This document shows positions 45,079-52,419 of a stretch of 64,000 nt of DNA, in pieces (within the stretch, counting starts at the first letter, position 1; each line of letters starts with the position of its first letter). The position numbers and the translations under genes are program-made. The stretch is from assembly GCF_007097245.1 (NCBI RefSeq), contig NZ_VJZT01000002.1:53763-117762 (forward strand), read 5' to 3'. Origin of the DNA: Flavobacterium restrictum (GTDB lineage Bacteria > Bacteroidota > Bacteroidia > Flavobacteriales > Flavobacteriaceae). The notes beneath the pieces were generated by a model. That model made no database searches, was not told the origin of the DNA, and saw only the letters and a program-made list of their open reading frames with translations.

Positions 45079-45957
45079 ATGACTTTAGAAAAAATGAAAA
45101 TACCTTTTTATATAGTAGACGTATTTGCCGAAAAGAAATATGCTGGAAATCAACTGGCGGTTTTTATGGACGCAAAGGATTTAAGCAGCGAGGAGATGCA
45201 ACGAATTGCCTGCGAAATCAACTTTGCCGAAAGCACTTTTGTAACACACATTCAGCCCGAAAATAACACCGCAACCATTAGGATTTTTACACCTGTAAGT
45301 GAAATGCAGTTTGCAGGACATCCAATCATTGGGACTTCGTGGGTTTTACTGAATAAAATATTCAACAACCAACCACAAAGCATGACTTTATCGGTTCCAA
45401 TTGGCGAAATTCTGGTACAACAAACAACCGATTTGGTTTGGTTGCAAGCCGCTCAACCCGCATTTATGGATGTTTTTTCGCATGAAGGTTTGATGTCTTT
45501 CACTAATTTGGTCACCGCTGATTTTGATGCTACTTTCCCCATTCAAGAAGTAAGCACGGGAAGCGCCTTTGTGATTGTTCCATTACAAAATAAAAAAGCA
45601 TTAGAAAACATCCATTTTGATTTAGATAAAATGAAGGAATGGCTACAAAAAAATTGCAAAACGAACCACAGAGCTTTGTATTTTTATTGTTTGGAAGAAG
45701 AAAAAATAAGTACTAGAATGTTCTGTATCGAAAAAAACGCACTCATAGAAGACGCTGCCACAGGAAGTGCTAGTACTTGTCTCCAAGCTTTTCTTTTGAA
45801 ATATTATGCCCCAGAAATACAACTAGTGAACCACCAAGGCGATTGCATCAACAGACCTTCTCAAATTTATTTTGACGGCAAACGTTCCGATACTTATTTT
45901 GATATAAAAATTGGAGGCAAAACGCAATTCCTTGCAAAAGGAGAATGGGAAGTGTAG
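45079..45957 (+). CDS. PhzF family isomerase-like protein
   Basis: A 292-residue cytoplasmic protein of the PhzF family (diaminopimelate-epimerase fold). Landmarks: FYIVDVFAEKKYAGNQLAVF, the acidic catalytic region NFAESTFVTH (about residue 54), FTPVSEMQFAGHPIIGTSWV, and EDAATGSASTCLQAFLLKYY near residue 228. Full length. Many members are unlinked to phenazine synthesis and have unknown substrates; no phenazine genes are present here. An alternative start is the in-frame ATG at 45094, which begins right before the conserved MKIPFYIVDVF. Confidence 0.88.
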   Translation: MTLEKMKIPFYIVDVFAEKKYAGNQLAVFMDAKDLSSEEMQRIACEINFAESTFVTHIQPENNTATIRIFTPVSEMQFAGHPIIGTSWVLLNKIFNNQPQSMTLSVPIGEILVQQTTDLVWLQAAQPAFMDVFSHEGLMSFTNLVTADFDATFPIQEVSTGSAFVIVPLQNKKALENIHFDLDKMKEWLQKNCKTNHRALYFYCLEEEKISTRMFCIEKNALIEDAATGSASTCLQAFLLKYYAPEIQLVNHQGDCINRPSQIYFDGKRSDTYFDIKIGGKTQFLAKGEWEV

Positions 45958-45964
45958 AAACAAA

Positions 45965-45999
45965 GAGGTTAGAAGTTGAGAGTTAAAGGTTAGAAAATA
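45965..45999. repeat. Degenerate heptamer array (AGGTTAG-like)
   Basis: Successive 7-mers AGGTTAG, AAGTTGA, GAGTTAA, AGGTTAG, AAAATAG lie in the short gap before the TonB-receptor-like gene; a more decayed relative of the arrays at 22154 and 41874. Confidence 0.55.
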
Positions 46000-46017
46000 G
46001 ATAGAAAAACAAAAAAG

Positions 46018-47826
46018 ATGATACTTAAAAACACAGCAGCATTCGTAAATAAACGGTCGACGTTCTCGGCTTCTTCCCTTTTAAGGACGCCTAGATTTAT
46101 TGGGCAGTTGGGGCTTTTTACGCTACTATTTTCCCAATTTTCTTTTGCACAAAAAAAGCAAGAAAATATAGGAACCGAAGTTGTGAATGTGGTCAAACCC
46201 TATACGCCAACCATCTCGGATGCGTTTAAGGTCAAAGAATCTCCAGTTTTGAATGACGATGGAAATAGCGCCAAAGAAACCGTAAAATATGCAATTTTAC
46301 CTTTTCCAGTAGCCTCGACATTTACACCCTCCAAGGGGAAAGCAGATGGCGTTGAAAAAGCAAAACAAGCCCATTTATTTAAAAACTATGCCACTTTTGG
46401 CGGTGGGAATTACGGCACTTTAAACGCAGAACTTTATGTAAATCATGACCTCGACGCTTATGATTATGTGGCGGGAATGTTCAGACATCATTCATCGCAA
46501 GGCGGTATAAAAGAGGCCAAATTAGACGATAAATTTTATGATACCGCTCTAGACATCGTTTACGGTTCGAATACCAATGCACTTTCTTGGAATGTTGATT
46601 TGGGGTATCAAAATCAGATTTATAATTGGTACGGATTGCCTCAAGAACTAAACGCCAATGCAACGGTACTGGCAGCGACCACAAATGCCCAACAAAGTTA
46701 CAACACGATTTCTTTGGGAGGGAAAATAGCCATTAGCGAAGGTATTTTGAAAGAAGCGAGTGTAAAACTGAATCATTTTTCGGATGCTTTTGGGTCTTCG
46801 GAAAATCGTTTTTTGGTAAAACCAACGTTACAATTGGACGTGATGGATCAAGCAATAACTACCAATGTGATTGTTGATTATTTGGGTGGCAGTTTCAAAA
46901 AAGGATATGCAACACCAAACGCTAGTAAATATGGATTCACTAATTTTGGAATCGAGCCTAGTTTTGTCCTGCAAGAAGCGGATTGGACGGTACATTTAGG
47001 AATAGGTGTTTTTTACAGTTTGGATACTCAAAACAGCAACAATCAATTTTTGATTTACCCACAAATTACAGCTTCTTATCATATAGTAGACGATTTAATG
47101 CTATTTTATGCGGGTGCAAAAGGAGATTTACATCAAAATTCCTATATGGATTTTGTTACCGAAAATCCGTTTTTATCCCCTACCCTTTCGATACTCCCAA
47201 CCGACAAAAAATATGATTTTTATGCTGGTTTAAAAGGAAAATTGGCCAATACCATTAGCTACAACATCAAAGGCTCCTATGCCAATGAAGCCAATAAAGC
47301 CTTGTTTAAAGCCAACGATTTTACCGTAAATAGTGCGAATGAAGCCTATGCTTTTGGGAATTCGTTCCAAGTGGTTTATGATGCTGTAAAAACAGTTTCT
47401 TTTTATGGGGAATTAAAAGCAGATTTTTCGGAGCAGGTGTCTTTTGGCATCAACGGCACCTTTAGTAGCTACACCACTGATGTGGAGGAAGAAGCCTGGA
47501 ATCTACCAGCGATGAAACTAAACGCCACATTGGATTTTGATATTACCCCAAAATGGTTTGCGGGAGCCAATGTGTTTTTTGTAGGCGAAAGAAAGGATTC
47601 ACAAACGAATCTGGACCTCATCAATATTGTGGCACCATCCTTTACACCCACCACTTTAAAATCCTATTTTGATTTGAATGCCCATGTCGGTTTCAATTAC
47701 AGCGAGCGTTTAACTGCTTTTTTGAGGGCTAATAATATTGCAAATCAGACTTATCAAAAAGGGTTGAACTATCCTGTGCAAGGATTTCAAGTAGTTTTGG
47801 GTGCCAATTATAAATTTGATTTTTAG
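46018..47826 (+). CDS. TonB-dependent-receptor-like outer membrane barrel
   Basis: A 602-residue outer-membrane barrel lacking a plug domain. After the signal (ends FSQFSFAQ, about residue 44) comes ENIGTEVVNVVKPYTPTISD, then paired beta strands (FGGGNYGTLNAELYVNHDLD, LSWNVDLGYQNQIYNWYGLP) up to the terminal strand YPVQGFQVVLGANYKFDF, a good barrel end for BAM recognition. It is of the type co-encoded with a large TPR protein. The signal peptide is oddly long in its n-region, with RSTFSASSLLRTPRFIGQ encoded by a GC-richer stretch. Confidence 0.8.
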   Translation: MILKNTAAFVNKRSTFSASSLLRTPRFIGQLGLFTLLFSQFSFAQKKQENIGTEVVNVVKPYTPTISDAFKVKESPVLNDDGNSAKETVKYAILPFPVASTFTPSKGKADGVEKAKQAHLFKNYATFGGGNYGTLNAELYVNHDLDAYDYVAGMFRHHSSQGGIKEAKLDDKFYDTALDIVYGSNTNALSWNVDLGYQNQIYNWYGLPQELNANATVLAATTNAQQSYNTISLGGKIAISEGILKEASVKLNHFSDAFGSSENRFLVKPTLQLDVMDQAITTNVIVDYLGGSFKKGYATPNASKYGFTNFGIEPSFVLQEADWTVHLGIGVFYSLDTQNSNNQFLIYPQITASYHIVDDLMLFYAGAKGDLHQNSYMDFVTENPFLSPTLSILPTDKKYDFYAGLKGKLANTISYNIKGSYANEANKALFKANDFTVNSANEAYAFGNSFQVVYDAVKTVSFYGELKADFSEQVSFGINGTFSSYTTDVEEEAWNLPAMKLNATLDFDITPKWFAGANVFFVGERKDSQTNLDLINIVAPSFTPTTLKSYFDLNAHVGFNYSERLTAFLRANNIANQTYQKGLNYPVQGFQVVLGANYKFDF

Positions 47827-47831
47827 AGACA

Positions 47832-48011
47832 AACCGCAAGGTTCGCAAAGTTTTACGCAAAGACCGCAGGGTTTTGTTATTTTAAATTAGTTCAAAATAA
47901 ATTTTAGAATTATTTTTAGCTTTGCGAACCTAGAAGTTAAATTCCTCAAATGTAAAACCTTTTTAGAACAACTTTGCGAACCTTGTGTAAAACTTTGCAT
48001 ACTTTGCGGTT
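47832..48011. repeat. Intergenic inverted-repeat element
   Basis: Left arm 47832-47862 and right arm 47981-48011 are inverted copies of 31 bp (about 26 match); the core is GCAAAGTTTTAC. Another partial copy (CTTTGCGAACC) lies at about 47920. The element fills the gap between the barrel gene and the GreA-like gene and could fold into a long hairpin. Confidence 0.75.
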
Positions 48012-48022
48012 AAACTACACTG

Positions 48023-48472
48023 ATGACTTTCAAACAAAAAACACACCAGCATTATTTACAATTAGTCCAAGACCGGATTGATATTTTCAGGGATATGATT
48101 GTCGCTTTGACCGAGGATTCCAAGAACGATGCCAAAGGTTCTGCGGGCGACAAACACGAAACCGCGCTATCAATGATGCACATCGAGCAAGAAAAACTCA
48201 ACCATAAATTGAAAGAAGTATTGGGGCAAAAAGCTGTTTTGGACAAAATTGATCCGACCACAATTGCCAAAACAATTATTGTGGGCAGTTTGGTCAAAGC
48301 CAATGGGATTTATTTGTATTTGAGTGCCGCGCTCCCAAAAATTGCTGTTGATGGAGTCAATGTTATTGCGCTTTCTCCCCAATCTCCGTTGGGAAATAAA
48401 TTGATGGGAAATGAAGTGGGATTTTCGTTCGAGATTAATGGAACGAAGTATATCATAGAAGAAATTTTATAG
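48023..48472 (+). CDS. GreA C-terminal-domain-like protein
   Basis: A 149-residue cytoplasmic protein. The N-terminal 75 residues are helical and Lys/Glu-rich (RIDIFRDMIVALTEDSKNDA, HIEQEKLNHKLKEVLG); the C-terminal part resembles the FKBP-like domain of GreA/GreB (VIALSPQSPLGNKLMGNEVG). Homologues are often mislabelled 3-oxoacyl-ACP synthase; no thiolase active-site motif is present. It may bind the RNA polymerase secondary channel, an inference from fold resemblance. Confidence 0.65.
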   Translation: MTFKQKTHQHYLQLVQDRIDIFRDMIVALTEDSKNDAKGSAGDKHETALSMMHIEQEKLNHKLKEVLGQKAVLDKIDPTTIAKTIIVGSLVKANGIYLYLSAALPKIAVDGVNVIALSPQSPLGNKLMGNEVGFSFEINGTKYIIEEIL

Positions 48473-48476
48473 TTAT

Positions 48477-48500
48477 AATTTTGTGAAATTTTCTCAATTA
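48477..48500. promoter_or_regulatory. Palindromic operator, copy 1
   Basis: AATTTTGTGAAATTTTCTCA..., a near palindrome. It matches copy 2 at 23 of 24 positions, 61 bp away. It lies just past the GreA-like stop. Confidence 0.6.
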
Positions 48501-48524
48501 TATGTAATTGTAGATTTTTATATT

Positions 48525-48532
48525 TATATTTG
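48525..48532 (+). promoter_or_regulatory. Promoter -7 box (TATATTTG) of the defence pair
   Basis: TATATTTG matches TAnnTTTG; a TTG lies at 48508-48510. The box sits between the two operator copies, and copy 2 would cover the transcription start. Confidence 0.5.
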
Positions 48533-48537
48533 TTGAT

Positions 48538-48561
48538 AATTTTGAGAAATTTTCTCAATTA
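48538..48561. promoter_or_regulatory. Palindromic operator, copy 2
   Basis: TTGAGAAATTTTCTCAA core, one base from a perfect inverted repeat. It lies immediately downstream of the TATATTTG box and 17 bp before the ATPase ATG, a classic repressor position. Confidence 0.6.
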
Positions 48562-48578
48562 GTAAAATAATAATAATT

Positions 48579-49793
48579 ATGCTATTAGAATTCACAGTCG
48601 GGAATTTTTTATCATTTAAAGATAAGAAAACCTTTAGTTTAGAAGCGGGAAGTATTTCTGAACATAAAGATAATGTGGTGAAAGAGGGAAAATACAAAGT
48701 TCTTCGTTCAGCAGTTATTTATGGAGCCAATTCTAGTGGTAAAAGTAATTTTATTAAGGCTTTAGATTTTATGGTTACTACTGTCAAAAATTCTTCAAAG
48801 CTTAATTCAACAGATAAATTAAATGCTAAGCCATTTTTATTAAATACTGAAACTGAAAATCAACCTTCTTTTTTTGAAATGCTTTTTACGGAATCAAATA
48901 ATAGATATCGTTATGGTTTTGAGTTAGATAATGATAAAATTCATTCCGAATGGCTTTATATTTTAAATGAAAATTCAAAAAAAGAAGAATTATATTTTAT
49001 TAGAAATATTGATGGAATTGGTGTTGCGGATATTTTTGATGAAGCAAAAGGACTAGAAAATAAAACAAGAGATAATGGGTTTTTTATATCTGTTTCAGAT
49101 CAATTTAATAATAAAATAGGAATGCTACTGATGAGGAGTTTCAAAGATATTTGGATTCGTTCAGGTATTGATCATAAGGATAGTCTTGCTATGACAGATG
49201 TTATTTATACAAGTGAAACAAATGATAAAAATGACTTATTGTCTTTTATTAAAAAATTAGATTTTGGATTTACTAAATTTGAAATAGAGAATGTAGATAA
49301 TATATCATTCAGAGATAGAATTGTTACAAAACATAAAGTTTATGATATAAATGGAAATGTGGTTAATGAACTTGATTTTAAATTAAGTGATCAAGAGTCT
49401 TCTGGGACTAATAAGATTTTTGATTTAGCTGGATTTATAATTTATACCCTTCGATTCGGGCTTATATTAATTATTGATGAATTGGATTCTAAATTACATC
49501 CTATTTTAACTCAAGAAATCATCAAAATTTTTAATAATCCAGAAACAAATCCGAATAACGCTCAATTGATTTTTACAACTCACGATACGAACTTATTAGG
49601 CGCTAATCTTTTTAGAAGAGACCAAATTTGGTTTACGGAGAAAGATGATTTCGAAGCTACAGACATGTATTCATTATTAGAATTTAAAGATGAAGATGGA
49701 AATACAATACGAAAAGATAGAAGTTTTGAGAAAGATTATATAAGAGGACGCTATGGTGCAATTCCATATATTACTAATTTACAGGAAATGTAG
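48579..49793 (+). CDS. AAA15-type ATPase of an AbiL-like defence pair
   Basis: A 404-residue ABC/SMC-like ATPase of the AAA15 class. It opens MLLEFTVGNFLSFKDKKTFS, has Walker A GANSSGKS (residues 49-56), a signature-like DQESSGTNKIFDLAG, Walker B ILIIDELDSKLHP and the H-loop IFTTHDTNLLG. The downstream RloB protein is the standard partner; together they match the AbiLi/AbiLii (RloA/RloB) phage-defence type. The ATPase is thought to sense infection and the TOPRIM partner to act as effector. Three bases separate the two genes. Confidence 0.85.
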   Translation: MLLEFTVGNFLSFKDKKTFSLEAGSISEHKDNVVKEGKYKVLRSAVIYGANSSGKSNFIKALDFMVTTVKNSSKLNSTDKLNAKPFLLNTETENQPSFFEMLFTESNNRYRYGFELDNDKIHSEWLYILNENSKKEELYFIRNIDGIGVADIFDEAKGLENKTRDNGFFISVSDQFNNKIGMLLMRSFKDIWIRSGIDHKDSLAMTDVIYTSETNDKNDLLSFIKKLDFGFTKFEIENVDNISFRDRIVTKHKVYDINGNVVNELDFKLSDQESSGTNKIFDLAGFIIYTLRFGLILIIDELDSKLHPILTQEIIKIFNNPETNPNNAQLIFTTHDTNLLGANLFRRDQIWFTEKDDFEATDMYSLLEFKDEDGNTIRKDRSFEKDYIRGRYGAIPYITNLQEM

Positions 49794-49796
49794 AAT

Positions 49797-50519
49797 ATGG
49801 CAAATATCATAAAAATTGACAATGCTATTTTAAAACGTACTGCAAGAGTAGAAAAGAAGCGTAAAGAGAAAACTAAAGAAATTCGGGTTTATTTTTTAAT
49901 TGTTTGCGAAGGCGAAAAAACGGAACCCAATTATTTTAAGTCTTTTAAAACTAATGTAAAATCATTCGTATATACCATTGATACTTTGGGAGAAGGTTCA
50001 AATACGAAAGATTTGGTAAAAAGAACTGTCAAATATAGAGATAAATCCAGTCAAGAATACGATAGTGTCTGGGCTGTTTTTGATAGAGATAGTTTTAGTC
50101 CAAATAATTTTAATGGAGCAATTGAATTGGCTGAGAATAATAGAATAAAAGTAGGTTGGTCAAATGAAGCGTTTGAATTATGGTATTTGCTGCATTTTCA
50201 ATATAGAAATACTTCGATGTCAAGAACAGACTATAAAAGCGCAATTGAAGATGAAATAAATGCAAAAATTGCGGCTCAATCAAAAAGTAAAAATCCAAAG
50301 AAATTTGTTTACAAAAAAAATAGTGTAGAAATGTATTCCATTTTAGAAAAGTATGGAAATCAAAAACAAGCCATAACTTATGCTGAAAAGTTGATTTTAA
50401 ATCATAATTGTAACAATTTTGCAATTCATAATCCTTGTACTAGAGTCCATTTACTGATCGAAGAGTTAAATGGTGATTCGATAGAATTAAACAATCAAAT
50501 CAAACAAAGAAGCGAATAA
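49797..50519 (+). CDS. RloB-like TOPRIM protein (AbiLii-type effector)
   Basis: A 240-residue protein of the RloB family. A basic N-terminus (RVEKKRKEKTKE) precedes FLIVCEGEKTEPNYFKSF with the TOPRIM Glu, SVWAVFDRDSF with the acidic DxD, and SNEAFELWYLLHF. TOPRIM domains of such proteins bind metal and cleave or process nucleic acid. The C-terminal half is Lys/Asn-rich with NKQAITYAEKLI. It is co-transcribed with the ATPase. Family call is firm; target unknown. Confidence 0.85.
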   Translation: MANIIKIDNAILKRTARVEKKRKEKTKEIRVYFLIVCEGEKTEPNYFKSFKTNVKSFVYTIDTLGEGSNTKDLVKRTVKYRDKSSQEYDSVWAVFDRDSFSPNNFNGAIELAENNRIKVGWSNEAFELWYLLHFQYRNTSMSRTDYKSAIEDEINAKIAAQSKSKNPKKFVYKKNSVEMYSILEKYGNQKQAITYAEKLILNHNCNNFAIHNPCTRVHLLIEELNGDSIELNNQIKQRSE

Positions 50520-50531
50520 AAAATTCCTTAA

Positions 50532-50586
50532 AATCCGCGATGCTTGCATCCGTTTCATCCGTGTTCCATTCTTCTTAACGCGGATT
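50532..50586. repeat. REP-like intergenic element
   Basis: Inverted ends AATCCGCG (50532) / CGCGGATT (50579) around GCATCCGTTTCATCCGTG. It lies between the defence pair and the gatC gene and is more GC-rich than its surroundings. No terminator hairpin was seen here. Confidence 0.55.
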
Positions 50587-50749
50587 CATTTCATAACAAT
50601 CTCACATATTATAACAAAATCAAACATAATGTTAAATTAGTGTCTTCTTTGCTTGAAAATCCTCTAAATCATTAAAAAATAGAAATCCCTAAAAAAAACT
50701 TTTGTAAATTCGCCACCTTAAAAGTTTGACTTTAAAACGAAACGAAATT

Positions 50750-51019
50750 ATGAACAAAACAATGACAGTCGACATATTGTCGAGCATTAAAGGAGCACAG
50801 CCTTCCGAGAGCGTGAACAAATTATTTGATGTAATTAAAAATGCAGTTCCAACAAATAATAATGCTGCAACTAATGTCAATCGAAATTGTGTGTCTGTGA
50901 GTGATTTAAGGGAGGATGTGGTGATAGCGAGTTCGGCTATGGAGAAACGGTTCATTATAGAAAACTTCCCGAACAAAAAAAATGGTTTTTTAGTGGTTGC
51001 TAAAGTGATAGAAGGATAA
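50750..51019 (+). CDS. gatC: GatC-like subunit of tRNA amidotransferase
   Basis: An 89-residue protein two bases upstream of gatA. Its C-terminal half, SVSDLREDVVIASSAMEKRF then NGFLVVAKVIEG, matches the GatC C-terminal end (LREDxV...G.f.VpkvIe). The N-terminal 45 residues are unlike usual GatC (no LARL-type helix; Asn/Ala-rich linker instead). GatC clamps GatA to GatB. The identification rests on the C-terminal motif plus gene order. The ATG at 50750 is preferred over an upstream in-frame TTG at 50726. Confidence 0.7.
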   Translation: MNKTMTVDILSSIKGAQPSESVNKLFDVIKNAVPTNNNAATNVNRNCVSVSDLREDVVIASSAMEKRFIIENFPNKKNGFLVVAKVIEG

Positions 51020-51021
51020 AA

Positions 51022-52419
51022 ATGGATTCTCAAATAAAAAAAATACACCAACAATTGGTGTCGAAACAAATAACTTGTACGGCTTTGGTACAAGAAAAAT
51101 TAGAGGTACTGAAACAAAATACCCATAACTCTGTAAACTCTTTGTTGGATACTTTGGCGCTAGATTTAGCAGCAAAAGTAGATGCTAAAATTGCAAACGG
51201 AGAAACTATTGGTTTGCTGGAAGGAATTCCTTTTGGAATTAAAGATGTGTATATGTTACAAGGAACTTACACTACTGCAAGTTCTGATTTACTTAAAAAT
51301 TATAAATCGTCTTACACGGCAACTGCCATTCAAAAATTATTGGATGCAGGTGCTATTCCGTTAGTAAAAGAAAACTGTGATAGTTTTGGTCACGGATCTT
51401 CCAGCGAAAACACCATTTTTGGAGCGGTGAAAAATGCTGTCAATCCAGAATTAGTTGCTGGAGGTTCAAGTGGAGGTTCAGCAGTTAACGTTGCCAAAGA
51501 ATATACCGTTTTTTCTATTGGTGGAGATACAGGAGGTTCGATTCGCCAGCCTGCCGGATACAATCATATTTATGGTTTCAAACCAACATACGGAAGAATT
51601 TCAAGATTTGGTTTAATGGCGTATGCCTCTTCTACAGATTGTGTTGGACCATTGGCAAAATCATTGGAAGATATCCGAATTGTGTTGAATGTAATGAGCG
51701 GAAAAGATTCAAAAGATCAAACTTCAATTGCTTCAACGGAAATTAGCGAAGAGGCGATTGCGACTTCTCCGGTTAAAAAAGTGGGTTATTTTAAAAATTT
51801 TATCGAAAGCGATGCTATTGATGCACAGGTAAAAGCTGATTTTTTAGCTAGCATCGAAAAATTAAAAGCCAAAGGAATTGCAGTAAAAGAATTAGATTTT
51901 TTCAAATCAGACATTTTGGTTTCAACTTATTATACGTTGGCAATGGCGGAAACGGCTTCGAATTTATCTCGTTTAGACGGAACCAATTACGGAAACCGGA
52001 TTGAAGCAGAAAACTTAATTGAAACTTATGCTGTGACACGTTCTGAAAATTTTTCGGAAGAAACAAAACGCAGAATCGTAGGTGGAAACCAAGTGTTGTC
52101 ACAAGGTTTTTCAGATGAAATATATTTAAAAGGATTGGCTTTAAGAGATCAGATTTCGGAGAATTTCAGTAAAGATTTCGCAGCCGTTGACATCATTTTA
52201 TCTCCAGTTACACCAAGTACTCCGCCTAAAATTGGAGACAGTTTAAAAGATCCGTTAGCGATGTATTTGTCTGATGCCTATACGGTTGGTTTTAGTTTGG
52301 GACAATTGCCAACTTTAACCGTACCACAAGGAACAAGCACTGGACTTCAAATTACGGCAGCAAAAAATAATGATGAATTAGTATTGCAATTTGCAAACTT
52401 CTTAAAAGATACACTATAA
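51022..52419 (+). CDS. gatA: Aspartyl/glutamyl-tRNA amidotransferase subunit A
   Basis: A 465-residue amidase-signature enzyme that releases ammonia from glutamine for tRNA-bound Asp or Glu. The Ser-cis-Ser-Lys triad is visible: Lys74 in PFGIKDVY, the cis-Ser in GGSSGGSAVN (about 149) and the nucleophile Ser in GGDTGGSIRQPAGY (about 173). The context GFKPTYGRISRFGLMAYASS is typical of GatA. Its stop overlaps the start of the gatB/aspS gene by one base. Confidence 0.95.
   Translation: MDSQIKKIHQQLVSKQITCTALVQEKLEVLKQNTHNSVNSLLDTLALDLAAKVDAKIANGETIGLLEGIPFGIKDVYMLQGTYTTASSDLLKNYKSSYTATAIQKLLDAGAIPLVKENCDSFGHGSSSENTIFGAVKNAVNPELVAGGSSGGSAVNVAKEYTVFSIGGDTGGSIRQPAGYNHIYGFKPTYGRISRFGLMAYASSTDCVGPLAKSLEDIRIVLNVMSGKDSKDQTSIASTEISEEAIATSPVKKVGYFKNFIESDAIDAQVKADFLASIEKLKAKGIAVKELDFFKSDILVSTYYTLAMAETASNLSRLDGTNYGNRIEAENLIETYAVTRSENFSEETKRRIVGGNQVLSQGFSDEIYLKGLALRDQISENFSKDFAAVDIILSPVTPSTPPKIGDSLKDPLAMYLSDAYTVGFSLGQLPTLTVPQGTSTGLQITAAKNNDELVLQFANFLKDTL

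Noticed and set aside
45079..45957. Phenazine biosynthesis
   Set aside because: Only a PhzF-family gene is present; no other phenazine genes are in the window.
42029..47826. SusC/SusD-type polysaccharide utilisation locus
   Set aside because: No SusD-like gene is present, the barrel lacks a plug, and its partner is a TPR protein.
48579..50519. PARIS or retron-type system
   Set aside because: The TOPRIM partner looks like RloB and not the PARIS effector, and there is no reverse transcriptase gene or msr/msd-like RNA beside it.
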